The translations under genes were made by a program, and so were the position numbers. The notes under the pieces are model-generated. The model did not search any database, was not told the DNA's origin, and was given only the letters and a program-made list of their open reading frames with translations. From the NCBI GenBank assembly GCA_902788035.1, contig CADAIL010000020.1:1-39661 (forward strand): a stretch of 39,661 nucleotides of DNA. The letters are read 5' to 3'. Below are positions 15,625-23,821 of the stretch, one piece after another. The stretch's first letter is position 1; the number at the start of each line of letters is the position of its first letter. Origin of the DNA: an uncultured Lachnospiraceae bacterium. GTDB lineage: Bacteria; Bacillota; Clostridia; Lachnospirales; Lachnospiraceae.

Positions 15625-16830
15625 ATGGCACAGATGAATGAGACCCCGTCCGGGGAACGGACCCATATAGCTTTTTTCGGGAAGAGGAACGCCGGCAAGT
15701 CCAGCCTGATGAACGCGTTCACCGGGCAGCAGATCGCCATAGTCTCTGACTATAAGGGGACGACCACGGACCCGGTGCAGAAGGCCATGGAGCTCCTGCC
15801 GCTCGGACCTGTCCTCGTTATCGACACGCCGGGGCTTGATGACATCGGGGAGCTCGGGGCAAAGCGCATCGAGGCTGCGGAGCGGATCCTGCGCAAAACG
15901 GATATTGCGCTGCTCATCGCGGACAATACAGGCACCGACGAGGATCTTAGGGAATTACTGAATCTTGCAAGTGTCCGTGGTATTCCCTACATAATTGTGC
16001 ACAATAAATCAGATCTGCTGGATGCAGTGCCCGCGGAGACTGAGCATGAAATCTGGGTCAGCGCGCTTACAGGTGCAAATATTACCCGCCTCAAAGAAAA
16101 GACCGCCGCCCTAATTAAGGGTGCGGAGGATGAAAAGAAGCTCATCCGTGACCTTTTGGATCCGGGCGATGTCTGTGTTCTTGTCGTGCCCATCGACAAA
16201 GCTGCCCCGAAGGGGAGGCTTATCCTTCCCCAGCAGCAGACGATCCGGGATGTCCTGGAGGGGGGCGCTTCGGCGCATATCTGCCGGGAGAGCGAGCTTG
16301 CGGATACCCTTAGTAAACTTGCCCGGGAACCGAGGCTTGTCGTGACGGACAGTCAGGTGTTCGGCGCCGTGAGCCGGATCGTGCCGGAAAGTGTGCCGCT
16401 TACATCATTTTCAATCCTCATGGCGAGATATAAGGGGGATCTCGGGGCGGTCTGCCGCGGCGCCTTCACTATCGACAGCATAAAGGATGGCGACCGGATC
16501 CTCATTTCCGAAGGCTGCACGCACCACAGGCAGTGCGGGGATATCGGAACGGAGAAACTGCCGGCATGGATCAGAAAGCATACCGGGGTCTGCCCGCAGT
16601 TCGAGTTCACTTCGGGCACCGAGTTTCCGAAGGATGTGACTCCCTACAGGCTCGTTGTTCACTGCGGAGGCTGCACGCTGCGGGAGAAGGAGATGAAATG
16701 GAGGATAGGGACCTGCGCATCGCAGGGAGTTCCAATCACGAATTATGGGATCCTTATTGCTCATCTCAACGGTATTCTTGCAAGAGCTACTGAGATGTTC
16801 CCTGAGGTTTTGACACGGAGCGAGACCTGA
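15625..16830 (+). CDS. hydF: [FeFe]-hydrogenase H-cluster maturation GTPase HydF
   Basis: A 401-residue cytoplasmic scaffold/GTPase on which HydE and HydG build the 2Fe subcluster before transfer to hydrogenase HydA. N-terminal GTPase domain: P-loop GKRNAGKS (19-26), GTTTDP, DTPGLDD and NKSD. A dimerisation domain follows. The C-terminal Fe-S domain carries C298-x-H300-x46-C347-x2-C350, exactly the CxHx46-53CxxC motif that defines HydF and sets it apart from other Era/TrmE-like GTPases. Start ATG 15625 behind AAAGGAGG. HydA, HydE and HydG are not in the window. The gene shows that the organism makes [FeFe]-hydrogenase and so ferments with H2 turnover. No clear terminator follows the stop. Confidence 0.95.
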   Translation: MAQMNETPSGERTHIAFFGKRNAGKSSLMNAFTGQQIAIVSDYKGTTTDPVQKAMELLPLGPVLVIDTPGLDDIGELGAKRIEAAERILRKTDIALLIADNTGTDEDLRELLNLASVRGIPYIIVHNKSDLLDAVPAETEHEIWVSALTGANITRLKEKTAALIKGAEDEKKLIRDLLDPGDVCVLVVPIDKAAPKGRLILPQQQTIRDVLEGGASAHICRESELADTLSKLAREPRLVVTDSQVFGAVSRIVPESVPLTSFSILMARYKGDLGAVCRGAFTIDSIKDGDRILISEGCTHHRQCGDIGTEKLPAWIRKHTGVCPQFEFTSGTEFPKDVTPYRLVVHCGGCTLREKEMKWRIGTCASQGVPITNYGILIAHLNGILARATEMFPEVLTRSET

Positions 16831-16919
16831 TTTTTCGGGCCGCGATATGAAAAGTTAAGAATTTGTACATAGAAATAACAAATATGGGGGGTACAATAGG
16901 TCGTGCACAACGAATAACG

Positions 16920-16981
16920 CAGGGGACCGGCCGAAAGCGCGTAAGAGGAAAATGACCGGGATCCTGTATGTTCATCCCCTG
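16920..16981 (+). promoter_or_regulatory. Structured leader before the 70-residue protein
   Basis: CAGGGGA (16920-16926) pairs perfectly with TCCCCTG (16975-16981), enclosing a GC-rich segment with two GACCGG copies and a CCGAAAGC element. A possible -10 TACAAT is at 16892-16897 with a poor -35. The closed stem ends 22 nt before the GGAG of the small gene. I compared it by eye with TPP, ZTP, guanidine, c-di-GMP, THF and fluoride riboswitch patterns and none fits. Confidence 0.4.
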
Positions 16982-17015
16982 AGAGGGAAATGAATTCGCA
17001 AATGGAGTGATAAGC

Positions 17016-17228
17016 ATGGATCGTGAACAGATATATGCGGATCTCATGGAAAAGATCGAGCAGACCTTTACTCCGACGGAGGAAGAGCTTGGCAAATTGC
17101 ATGCGAGACTTGAGCAATATGATGATACGGAGCTCATGCATTTCTCAGAGAATTTCGCAACATTTGGGGTCGAGGCTGTACTTGAGTGCCTGTTCGGCAT
17201 TCCGGGGACTAAAGAGGATGAAGAGTAG
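17016..17228 (+). CDS. Small acidic protein of unknown function
   Basis: A 70-residue acidic protein that I do not recognise. It begins MDREQIYADLMEKIEQ and is predicted helical in its first half (Glu/Leu/Lys heptad-like pattern to about residue 40). A hydrophobic Phe/Leu segment (FATFGVEAVLECLFGIPG) with a single Cys follows, and it ends in an acidic TKEDEE tail. No signal peptide or membrane helix. I start at ATG 17016 because GGAG lies 8 nt upstream; a GTG at 17007 overlaps that site. It has its own long leader (from about 16900) and its own terminator, so it appears to be an independent unit between hydF and the HAD gene. Confidence 0.7.
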   Translation: MDREQIYADLMEKIEQTFTPTEEELGKLHARLEQYDDTELMHFSENFATFGVEAVLECLFGIPGTKEDEE

Positions 17229-17241
17229 TTTTTAAATGGAT

Positions 17242-17279
17242 CCTGCACCGGGGCTGTTTAAGCCGGGTGCAGGTTTTTT
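17242..17279 (+). terminator. Terminator of the small acidic gene
   Basis: CCTGCACC (17242-17249) pairs with GGTGCAGG (17266-17273), with an inner GGCT/AGCC stem, followed by TTTTTT (17274-17279). Confidence 0.9.
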
Positions 17280-17417
17280 GCGCGATAAAGCCGGAGAGTG
17301 GGCGGCGTGCCTGCGACGCGAAGCTGGTCCGTTTGGCACGAGCGCACATTCGACGGCCAACGGACATCGAAGCGGCTGCGCCGCAAGATGCGCGATAAAG
17401 CCGGAGAGTGGGTGGCG
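17280..17417. repeat. Direct repeat pair with inverted repeats between
   Basis: A 28-nt unit starting GCGCGATAAAGCCGGAGAG occurs at 17280-17307 and 17390-17417 with one mismatch (27/28). Between them GTCCGTTTGGC (17327-17337) pairs with GCCAACGGAC (17356-17365), and a GCGGC/GCCGC hairpin follows. The block is GC-rich, non-coding in all frames by my reading, and runs into the dispersed-repeat core at 17423-17436. It fills most of the 17229-17609 gap. Confidence 0.7.
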
Positions 17418-17422
17418 ACAGC

Positions 17423-17436
17423 CAGCCTGTCTGAAC
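17423..17436 (+). repeat. Dispersed repeat core, copy D (partial)
   Basis: CAGCCTGTCTGAAC, identical to the end of the elements at 12602-12693 and 39522-39586. The rest of the element is absent here. Confidence 0.55.
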
Positions 17437-17609
17437 GCGGGCAGGGTGAAAAATATACAAAAAGACCTTGTCCGTTTAAGGAAAATTGTCGAATTTGCAA
17501 AAACATCTGTTAAATGTATACAGTTACATGGTATCATAAAAGCAGTGCAGCATGTGCAGCCGAAAGAGTGCATGCGCAAAGCGTGACCAAATAAGAAAGG
17601 ATAAAAAGC

Positions 17610-18368
17610 ATGAAAAAAGTATTTGCAAGCGATTTTGATGGTACTCTTTATTTCTATAAGGCAGAAGTAAAGCTTCCGCCCGAAAACGTCGAAAAGATCA
17701 AGGAATATCAGGCAGCAGGCAATTATTTCGGTCTCTGCACGGGCAGACAGGTCGGCGGTCTGACACCGTTCATCGGCGGTCTCATTGAGCCGGACTTCTG
17801 GATCACATCCACAGGCTCCAACATTATTGACCGCGACATGAAAGAAATCCGCAAGCTGTTCGTGGACCGCGACGTCATCGACAAGATCGTTAAGGACGTA
17901 AAGCCGCGCGGCAACAGAATTTCTATCGATATCGACGGCGTTATCAATGTCTTCGAGGAGATGGACTATCCGGGTGAGTACAATGTCATCACAGGCATGG
18001 ACGACGCCCCCCAGGGAATGGTCCACGGCGTCGGCATCCACTGCGAGACACTTGAGGAGGCAGCTGCCCTCACAAAAGAACTCAACGACAAGTACGGCGA
18101 TTATCTGAATGCGTTCCAGAACGTCATCGAAGTTGACATCGCTCCGAAGGGAACTTCCAAGGGCGAGGCGATCTCTGTCATCAGAAAGCATTTCGGCGAC
18201 TGCCGCGTCTACGGCATCGGCGACTCTCTGAATGATCTTCCGCTGCTCCTTGCATCCGATGTCTCCTACACATTTCCATATGCTCCGAAGGAAGTCCAGG
18301 AGAAGGTCACCAAGGTCGTTGACAATATCGTCGAAGCTCTTGAGGACAGCATGAACGAAGTCATCTGA
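17610..18368 (+). CDS. HAD-superfamily sugar-phosphate-type phosphatase (Cof type)
   Basis: A 252-residue HAD hydrolase. Motif I SDFDGTL with the nucleophile and acid/base Asp (D8, D10) is followed by the Thr of motif II in LCTGRQ. The large C2-type cap spans about 80-180, and motif IV is GDSLNDLPLL (D205, D209), with a preceding lysine in the KGEAI segment. This is the Cof/YidA-like subgroup, which removes phosphate from sugar phosphates, flavin or cofactor phosphates. The substrate cannot be assigned. Start ATG 17610 behind AGAAAGGA. It is a single gene with a strong bidirectional terminator after it. A possible promoter is TTGCAA-N16-TATACA near 17499-17526, low confidence. Confidence 0.85.
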   Translation: MKKVFASDFDGTLYFYKAEVKLPPENVEKIKEYQAAGNYFGLCTGRQVGGLTPFIGGLIEPDFWITSTGSNIIDRDMKEIRKLFVDRDVIDKIVKDVKPRGNRISIDIDGVINVFEEMDYPGEYNVITGMDDAPQGMVHGVGIHCETLEEAAALTKELNDKYGDYLNAFQNVIEVDIAPKGTSKGEAISVIRKHFGDCRVYGIGDSLNDLPLLLASDVSYTFPYAPKEVQEKVTKVVDNIVEALEDSMNEVI

Positions 18369-18440
18369 CATTGAACCGAATCACGCGCCGGGTCTCGCGA
18401 GCGGGACTTGAAAATCAGCGCGGCATTAACATCCGAAATA

Positions 18441-18480
18441 AGCAAAAAATCCCGGCCGCTCGGCCGGGTTTTTTGCTTTA
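18441..18480. terminator. Bidirectional terminator after the HAD gene
   Basis: CCCGGCCG (18451-18458), CT, CGGCCGGG (18461-18468), flanked by AAAAAA on the left and TTTTTT on the right, so it works on both strands. The remaining part of the 18369-18749 gap (18482-18635) holds nothing I recognise. Confidence 0.92.
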
Positions 18481-18635
18481 CGGGGCGGGGCAGCTGTCCC
18501 GGCTGCGGAGATGGTGAGGCCTGCCTGGAGCAAAGCAGTAAAAGCGCCGCGGGAGCAGGATTTTGCTGCTTCTGCATTAGGTTCGAGGTCATGGGATGTG
18601 AGCTGTAAAGTGATTCCGGGAATTATTTGGGGCAT

Positions 18636-18663
18636 TTGCATTTTACCGGAGCTAGTGTATAAT
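18636..18663 (+). promoter_or_regulatory. larB-larC promoter
   Basis: TTGCAT (18636-18641), 16-nt spacer, TATAAT (18658-18663). Leader of about 80 nt to larB. Confidence 0.7.
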
Positions 18664-18749
18664 TCTTGTGTATCTTTAAGTAGAAGACGGTACCGCCATG
18701 CAGGTGCCTTGCGGCAGTTAACGGACTATATGAAGCTTTTCGAGGATAT

Positions 18750-19499
18750 ATGGAAAAAAGAGATTTATTAGCCCTGCTCGAGCAGGTCGCGGACGGGACT
18801 GTGTCGCCGGAAAAAGCGGCGCTGAGATTCAAGGACGAGCCGTTCGAGGAGCTCGGCTACGCCAAGGTGGATCATCACAGAGGGATTCGCCAGGGCGTGT
18901 CGGAGGTCATCTATGGGGCGGGAAAGACAAAGGAACAGATTGCGGGGATCGTCGACGCCATGCTCTCAAGAGGCCAGAACCGGATCCTAATCACGCGCCT
19001 TGCGCCCGAAGCATATGAGTACCTCAGCGTGAAGCATGAGGTAAAATATGAAAAACTGAGCCGGGTCGGGATCGTCGGCGAAATGCCTGAGCCCGACGGC
19101 GTCGGCAAGATTGTTGTCGCCACCGGCGGCACGAGTGACATACCGGTGGCTGAGGAGGCTGCGCTTACAGCCGAAGTACTCGGAAATGAGGTCGTGCGCC
19201 TGTATGATGTCGGCGTTGCGGGCATCCACAGGCTGCTTGCCCACAGAGAAGAGATCATGTCCGCAAAAGTCATTGTGGCCATAGCGGGTATGGAAGGGGC
19301 TCTGGCTTCGGTCATTGGAGGGCTTGCCGACTGCCCGGTGATCGCAGTTCCCACATCAGTGGGATACGGGGCCGCGTTCGGAGGTATATCAGCACTCCTC
19401 AGCATGCTCAATTCCTGCGCGAGCGGAGTGTCTGTCGTCAATATTGACAATGGTTTCGGAGCGGGGTATCAGGCCAGCCTGATCAACCATGTGAAATGA
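18750..19499 (+). CDS. larB: Nickel-pincer cofactor biosynthesis protein LarB
   Basis: A 249-residue protein related to AIR carboxylase (PurE). LarB carboxylates and hydrolyses nicotinic acid adenine dinucleotide to start the nickel-pincer nucleotide cofactor of lactate racemase and related LarA enzymes. The N-terminal part (LEQVADGTVSPEKAALRFKD...FEELGYAKVDHHRGIRQGV) is LarB-specific. The C-terminal PurE-like fold shows VATGGTSDIPVAEEAA, YDVGVAGIHRLL, AGMEGALASVIGGL, and PTSVGYGAAFGGISALLSMLNSC. Start ATG 18750, with a close GAGG. The larC gene follows 68 nt later, so this is a larBC pair. LarA and LarE are not in the window. Confidence 0.93.
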   Translation: MEKRDLLALLEQVADGTVSPEKAALRFKDEPFEELGYAKVDHHRGIRQGVSEVIYGAGKTKEQIAGIVDAMLSRGQNRILITRLAPEAYEYLSVKHEVKYEKLSRVGIVGEMPEPDGVGKIVVATGGTSDIPVAEEAALTAEVLGNEVVRLYDVGVAGIHRLLAHREEIMSAKVIVAIAGMEGALASVIGGLADCPVIAVPTSVGYGAAFGGISALLSMLNSCASGVSVVNIDNGFGAGYQASLINHVK

Positions 19500-19567
19500 T
19501 AACGGTTCAGATATCCACAGTCTGAAGGCAGTGGGTTTTCGCCATTGATAAACGTGAGGAGTAATTT

Positions 19568-20923
19568 ATGAAGACTTTATACTTTGAATGCGGCATGGGG
19601 GCAGCAGGCGATATGCTCACGGCAGCCCTGCTCGAAATTGTTCCCGATAAAGATAAGTGCGTGAGAGAGCTGAACGAGATCGGTATACCCGGCGTTAAAT
19701 TCGAAGTTTCTCCGTCCGTCAAGTGCGGCATCACCGGCACCCACGTCAGCGTTAAAATTGATGGAATTGAGGAAGCTGACCTCTTGTATGATGCTGAGCA
19801 TCATCACGACCACGACCACGGTCACGAACATGGCCATCACCATGGTCACGATCATGAACACGAGCATGGCCATCACCATGATCACGACCATGACCATGAC
19901 CATGACCACGGTCACGACCACGACCATGATCACGAGCATGGCCATAACCATGACCACGATCATCACCATGGTCACACTCACCACCACGCCTCCATGGCTG
20001 ACATCGAAGCCATTGTCAACGGCCTGAACATCGAGACCACTGTAAAGGACGACGTCCTCGCGGTCTACCGGCTCATCGCCGAAGCCGAGAGCCATGCGCA
20101 CGGCATGCCGGTGACGGAGATCCACTTCCATGAAGTGGGGAGCATGGACGCCATCGCGGACATCACGGCGGTCTGCTGTCTTGTGAGAGCGATTGCCCCG
20201 GACCGCATCGTTGTCTCGCCGATCCATGTCGGCAGCGGGCACGTGCACTGCGCGCACGGAATCCTTCCGGTGCCGGCGCCGGCCACCGCCTATATCTTAA
20301 GGGACGTCCCGATTTATGGGGGCAGGGTCCGCGGTGAGCTCTGTACTCCGACGGGAGCCGCTCTGCTCAGGCACTTTGCAAATGAATTCGGCGACATGCC
20401 CGTCATGTCCGTCAAAGCCATCGGATACGGCATGGGAGCAAAGGATTTTGAGGAAGCCAACTGTGTCCGCGTCATGCTCGGTGAGACCGGTCGGGGAACC
20501 GATGAGATCGTAGAGCTCGACTGCAACATCGATGATATGACAGGAGAGGAGCTGGGATATGCCTTCGAGAAGCTGTTTACAGCAGGGGCGAGGGATGTCT
20601 TTTCAACGCCGATCACAATGAAAAAGAACAGGCCGGGAATCCTGCTGTCCGTCCTTTGCGCACCGTCAGAGAAAGCCAGCATCATCAGGGCCATCTTCAG
20701 ATACACGACGACGATCGGAGTCCGTGAAAAGCCGCTGCGGCGCTATGTGCTGGATCGCAGCGAGGATATCGTGCTTGCCGAGGGCGTCTATGTGCGCAGA
20801 AAAGAAGTCTCCGGCTACGGCGTGGCCCGCTCAAAATATGAGTTCGATGATCTCCGCAAAATTGCGGACGCCAAAGGCATAAGTCTTAGGGAAGCGGCCG
20901 CTCTTGTCGAAGAAAAGCAGTGA
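19568..20923 (+). CDS. larC: Nickel-pincer cofactor nickel insertase LarC (fused, His-rich)
   Basis: A 451-residue CTP-dependent cyclometallase that inserts nickel into the pincer cofactor made by LarB and LarE. N-terminal [15 protein letters not shown], then [36 protein letters not shown] and [10 protein letters not shown]; the C-terminal half has [18 protein letters not shown] and [18 protein letters not shown]. Residues about 78-140 form a dense His/Asp/Glu tract (HDHDH, HGHHHG units) likely to bind or store Ni2+. In Lactobacillus plantarum the two halves are joined by a ribosomal frameshift; here the reading frame is continuous. Start ATG 19568 follows CGTGAGGAG. A CGTCTT/AAGACG hairpin (20983-20996) follows without a T-run. 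Confidence 0.94.
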   Translation: MKTLYFECGMGAAGDMLTAALLEIVPDKDKCVRELNEIGIPGVKFEVSPSVKCGITGTHVSVKIDGIEEADLLYDAEHHHDHDHGHEHGHHHGHDHEHEHGHHHDHDHDHDHDHGHDHDHDHEHGHNHDHDHHHGHTHHHASMADIEAIVNGLNIETTVKDDVLAVYRLIAEAESHAHGMPVTEIHFHEVGSMDAIADITAVCCLVRAIAPDRIVVSPIHVGSGHVHCAHGILPVPAPATAYILRDVPIYGGRVRGELCTPTGAALLRHFANEFGDMPVMSVKAIGYGMGAKDFEEANCVRVMLGETGRGTDEIVELDCNIDDMTGEELGYAFEKLFTAGARDVFSTPITMKKNRPGILLSVLCAPSEKASIIRAIFRYTTTIGVREKPLRRYVLDRSEDIVLAEGVYVRRKEVSGYGVARSKYEFDDLRKIADAKGISLREAAALVEEKQ

Positions 20924-20976
20924 AGATGATGCTTGCAGCCGGAAAGAGGAGCTGCTTTGCTGCCTGTCTGAACTGT
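20922..20976 (+). repeat. Dispersed repeat, diverged copy B
   Basis: Starts GAAGATGATGCTTGCAGCC and ends TGCCTGTCTGAACTGT, matching both ends of the element at 12629-12693 but diverged in the middle. It begins at the larC stop codon, so it forms the 3' untranslated part of the larBC message. Confidence 0.6.
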
Positions 20977-21019
20977 TACCAGCGTCTTGAAAGACGTACA
21001 GGCGGGACCTGTCAGCGCC

Positions 21020-21048
21020 TTGACAACAATGATGCAATTCCGTACAAT
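21020..21048 (+). promoter_or_regulatory. Promoter of the CNNM/CorC gene pair
   Basis: TTGACA (21020-21025), 17-nt spacer, TACAAT (21043-21048). Strong sigma-A match, about 75 nt ahead of the first gene. Confidence 0.75.
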
Positions 21049-21128
21049 GCGTAAAGGGCAGTGGCGGGACAGATCCGCCCTGCCGCGTAAAACGCAGTAC
21101 AACACCTCATGAGGAGGAACAGATTTCC

Positions 21129-22421
21129 ATGTCCGAAGGTGCCTTGACACCCTGGCTTGTCACCGCGATTCTCATTCTGTTCGCGGATTATATTGCAATT
21201 ACTGAGACAGCCCTCGCATCTGTCTCCAAAGTTCGGATGAAGACCCTGGCGGACCGCGGCAACAAGCGCGCGGCTCTGGTCCTCGACTCGCTGGAACATT
21301 TTGACCGAACGATAAGTACAATTCTTATATGCACGAACATAGCTCATCTCGGGGCTGCTTCTATCGTTACTGTACAGGTGACCCGCATCTGGGGAATCGG
21401 TGCGGTAACAATCAGCACGTTCGTGACATCCCTTTTTGTATTCTTTTTCGCTGAGATGCTTCCCAAGAGCATTGCCAAAAAGTATAGTGAGAAACTTTCG
21501 CTCCGCTGCATCCGGCCGCTTGTGTTCCTGAACACTATCTTCAGGCCGGCAGCGGCGATTCTCGCCGCGATCGGAAACCTTGCCAGCAGGCTGACCAAAG
21601 GCGATCCTCCGATATCCGTCACCGAGGACGAGATCCACGGAATCATAGAGGATATGACCGAGGCCGGCAGCATCGGCGCGGAGCACGGAGACCTGATCTC
21701 ATCGGCTCTCGAATTCAATGATGTCACCGTGGAGAGTATTTTGACTCCCCGCGTGGATGTCGCTGCCATCGATATCGAAAAATCTCCGGAAGAAATTCTG
21801 GACTTTATCAAGGAACAGAATCACAGCCGGATTCCGGTCTATGAGGGCAGCATCGACAATATCATCGGTGTGCTCAGGATACGGCGCTATATCCGCGCTT
21901 ACATTGCCCACGGCAGCGATCTTAATGTGAGCAAGCTGCTCGATGAGCCGATGTTCGTCACCGAAAGTGCGAAGATCGACGAGCTGCTTGCCACTATGTC
22001 AAAGCAGAAGCAGAGCCTTGTCATTGTCTCTGACCACTACGGCGGAACAGCCGGTATCGTGACAATCGAGGATATTCTCGAAACTCTGGTCGGCGAGATC
22101 TGGGACGAGGAGGACGAGGTCGAGGATCCCTACATTGACCTGGAGAACGGAAGCTATCTGGTGGATGCTGAGGAGACGGTGTGGGATGCATTTGCCGAAA
22201 TAGGCTTCAATGATCCTGCAAATGACGATTCCCTCATCAATAAGCGTGTCGGCGAGTGGGTCTATGAGCACTTTTCGTCCATCCCCTCCGTCCGCGAGCA
22301 TTTTGATTACTATGGCCTGCGCGTCTACATCGCGAGCATGGAGCACAACAGGATCCGGAAAGTCATGATGAAAATCGTTGACAAGTACCCTCCTGAGAAG
22401 ACGGGAGGTGAGAAGCGATGA
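21129..22421 (+). CDS. CNNM/CorC-HlyC family membrane transporter, copy 1
   Basis: A 430-residue protein with the CNNM order: an N-terminal DUF21 membrane domain (about 1-180, including ETALASVSKVRMKTLADRG and FAEMLPKSIAKKYSE), two CBS domains (ILTPRVDVAAIDIE... and SKQKQSLVIVSDHYGGTAGIVTIEDILE), an acidic stretch WDEEDEVEDP, and a C-terminal CorC_HlyC domain. The family (CorB, MpfA, YhdP) exports Mg2+ or other divalent cations. Older annotations call it hemolysin, which is misleading. Start ATG 21129; AGGAGG lies 11 nt upstream, a little far. Its stop overlaps the start of the paralogue (ATGA at 22418), so the two are translationally coupled and may form a heterodimer. Confidence 0.88.
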   Translation: MSEGALTPWLVTAILILFADYIAITETALASVSKVRMKTLADRGNKRAALVLDSLEHFDRTISTILICTNIAHLGAASIVTVQVTRIWGIGAVTISTFVTSLFVFFFAEMLPKSIAKKYSEKLSLRCIRPLVFLNTIFRPAAAILAAIGNLASRLTKGDPPISVTEDEIHGIIEDMTEAGSIGAEHGDLISSALEFNDVTVESILTPRVDVAAIDIEKSPEEILDFIKEQNHSRIPVYEGSIDNIIGVLRIRRYIRAYIAHGSDLNVSKLLDEPMFVTESAKIDELLATMSKQKQSLVIVSDHYGGTAGIVTIEDILETLVGEIWDEEDEVEDPYIDLENGSYLVDAEETVWDAFAEIGFNDPANDDSLINKRVGEWVYEHFSSIPSVREHFDYYGLRVYIASMEHNRIRKVMMKIVDKYPPEKTGGEKR

Positions 22422-23671
22422 CGATTTATTTTGTACTGGCCGGAATCGTTATATGCGTTTATCTTTCAAGCTTCTTCTCGGGCTCGGAGATGTCTTATTC
22501 ATCCTGCAGCCGCATGCGCCTTGAGAGCGAGATGGAGGAGGGATCGAAGAAAGCGAGAATCGCGCTGTATATCGTCGATCATTTTGACGACGCGCTCGGC
22601 GCGATCCTGATCGGCAACAATTTAGTCAACATAGCGTGCTCATCGCTCGGCTCCGTAGCCGTCATTCTGATCACCGGCACGGACAGATACGCATGGGTTG
22701 CGACAGTTATACTGACGATCGCAGTTATCATCTTCGGTGAGACGATCCCCAAAATAACCGCGAAGAAGGGGGCGAATAATTACGCCAAGAAATATGCGTT
22801 CATTATCCGCTTCCTGATGATCGTTCTGAAGCCGCTGGTCCTCATTTTTGTCGGACTGATCGCGCTGATTACCGCGCCGATGAAGGGCGAGCTCATTGAA
22901 GATGACTCCGACGGAAAGGTCGAGGAACTGCAGACGATTATCGAGACTGCCGAGGATGAGGATGTCATCGACGAGGAGGAGAGCGAGCTTGTGCAGGCAG
23001 CCATCGAGTTTCCGGATGTATCGGCATCGGAGGCTATGACAGCCCGTGTGGATGTTCTCGCTATTGATATCGAGGACTCCTGGGACGAAATTATCGCCAC
23101 GATCGCAAAGTCCCACTATACCAGAATACCGGTCTATGAAGGCAGTATCGATCACATAATCGGTGTGCTCCACATGAACAAGTTCCTCAAAGCGATCGTC
23201 GATTCTGAAGAGGTCGATATAAGAGCCCTGCTCATGGAGCCGTGTTACGTTTACAAGACGATGAAGCTCCCGGAGGTCCTTGCCGCTTTCAGAAAGCACA
23301 GACAGCATCTGGCAGTGGTCGTGGATGAGTACGGAGGGACGCTCGGCATCATCTCAATGGAAGATGTTCTGGAGCAGGTCGTCGGTGACATCTGGGATGA
23401 GACCGATACCGTTGAGGATGAGGTCACGAAGAAGAGCGAGAGCGAGTACGAGATTGACGGCGATATGCCGATCTCGGATTTTCTGGATCTCATGGATATA
23501 AGGGAAGAGAACTTTGATTTCGAGAGTGAGACCGTAGGAGGATGGACGATCGAGAGCTTCGGACGATTCCCGGAAGCAGGCGAGTCGTTCCGCTATGCGG
23601 ACTTTACAGTGACTGTGCTTGCAATGAACGAGCTGCGCGTGGAGCGCGTGCTGGTAAAAATAGATAGATAA
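22418..23671 (+). CDS. CNNM/CorC-HlyC family membrane transporter, copy 2
   Basis: A 417-residue paralogue of the preceding protein with the same order: DUF21 membrane domain with SGSEMSYSSCSRMRLESE and GETIPKITAKKGANNYAKKYA, an acidic loop (EEEDVIDEEESE-like), CBS pair (TARVDVLAIDIED..., HRQHLAVVVDEYGGTLGIISMEDVLEQVVGDIWDE) and CorC_HlyC tail. Predicted Mg2+/divalent cation exporter of the cytoplasmic membrane. Its ATG overlaps the previous stop by four bases, and GGGAGGTGAG just upstream supplies the ribosome site. The pair may act as a heteromeric pump or respond to different ions. Confidence 0.88.
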   Translation: MTIYFVLAGIVICVYLSSFFSGSEMSYSSCSRMRLESEMEEGSKKARIALYIVDHFDDALGAILIGNNLVNIACSSLGSVAVILITGTDRYAWVATVILTIAVIIFGETIPKITAKKGANNYAKKYAFIIRFLMIVLKPLVLIFVGLIALITAPMKGELIEDDSDGKVEELQTIIETAEDEDVIDEEESELVQAAIEFPDVSASEAMTARVDVLAIDIEDSWDEIIATIAKSHYTRIPVYEGSIDHIIGVLHMNKFLKAIVDSEEVDIRALLMEPCYVYKTMKLPEVLAAFRKHRQHLAVVVDEYGGTLGIISMEDVLEQVVGDIWDETDTVEDEVTKKSESEYEIDGDMPISDFLDLMDIREENFDFESETVGGWTIESFGRFPEAGESFRYADFTVTVLAMNELRVERVLVKIDR

Positions 23672-23690
23672 GAAAAGTAAGGTAAAAAGA

Positions 23691-23727
23691 ACCGGGGCTG
23701 CCGCGCCTTAATGCGACAGTCCCGGTT
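23691..23727. terminator. Hairpin between convergent genes
   Basis: ACCGGGGCTG (23691-23700) pairs with CAGTCCCGGT (23718-23727, one G-U). On the minus strand it is followed by TCTTTTTACC, on the plus strand only by TTGTCC. It probably serves both the CNNM pair and the Na/Pi gene that ends at 23822. Confidence 0.65.
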
Positions 23728-23821
23728 TGTCCATAGAATAAGTTTCGCTTTACTCGTACCCGACAGCACGGGTGTGATGACGCAGACCCTTTAAACAGGA
23801 TTGCGCGGCCGGTGTTAACTA

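Noticed and set aside
16900..17000. Known riboswitch class before the 70-residue gene
   Set aside because: TPP, ZTP, guanidine, fluoride, THF and c-di-GMP patterns were compared by eye and none has its key blocks here.
17232..18371. 379-codon minus frame antisense to the HAD gene
   Set aside because: It runs through the terminator and repeat block; the plus frame has complete HAD motifs.
19800..19990. Tandem DNA repeat or CRISPR-like array in larC
   Set aside because: The periodic CATGACCAC-type units are in-frame His/Asp codons of a metal-binding tract with no spacers of constant length.
19577..20257. 226-codon minus frame opposite larC
   Set aside because: Its Val/Met-rich low-complexity part is simply the reverse of the His/Asp codon tract of larC.
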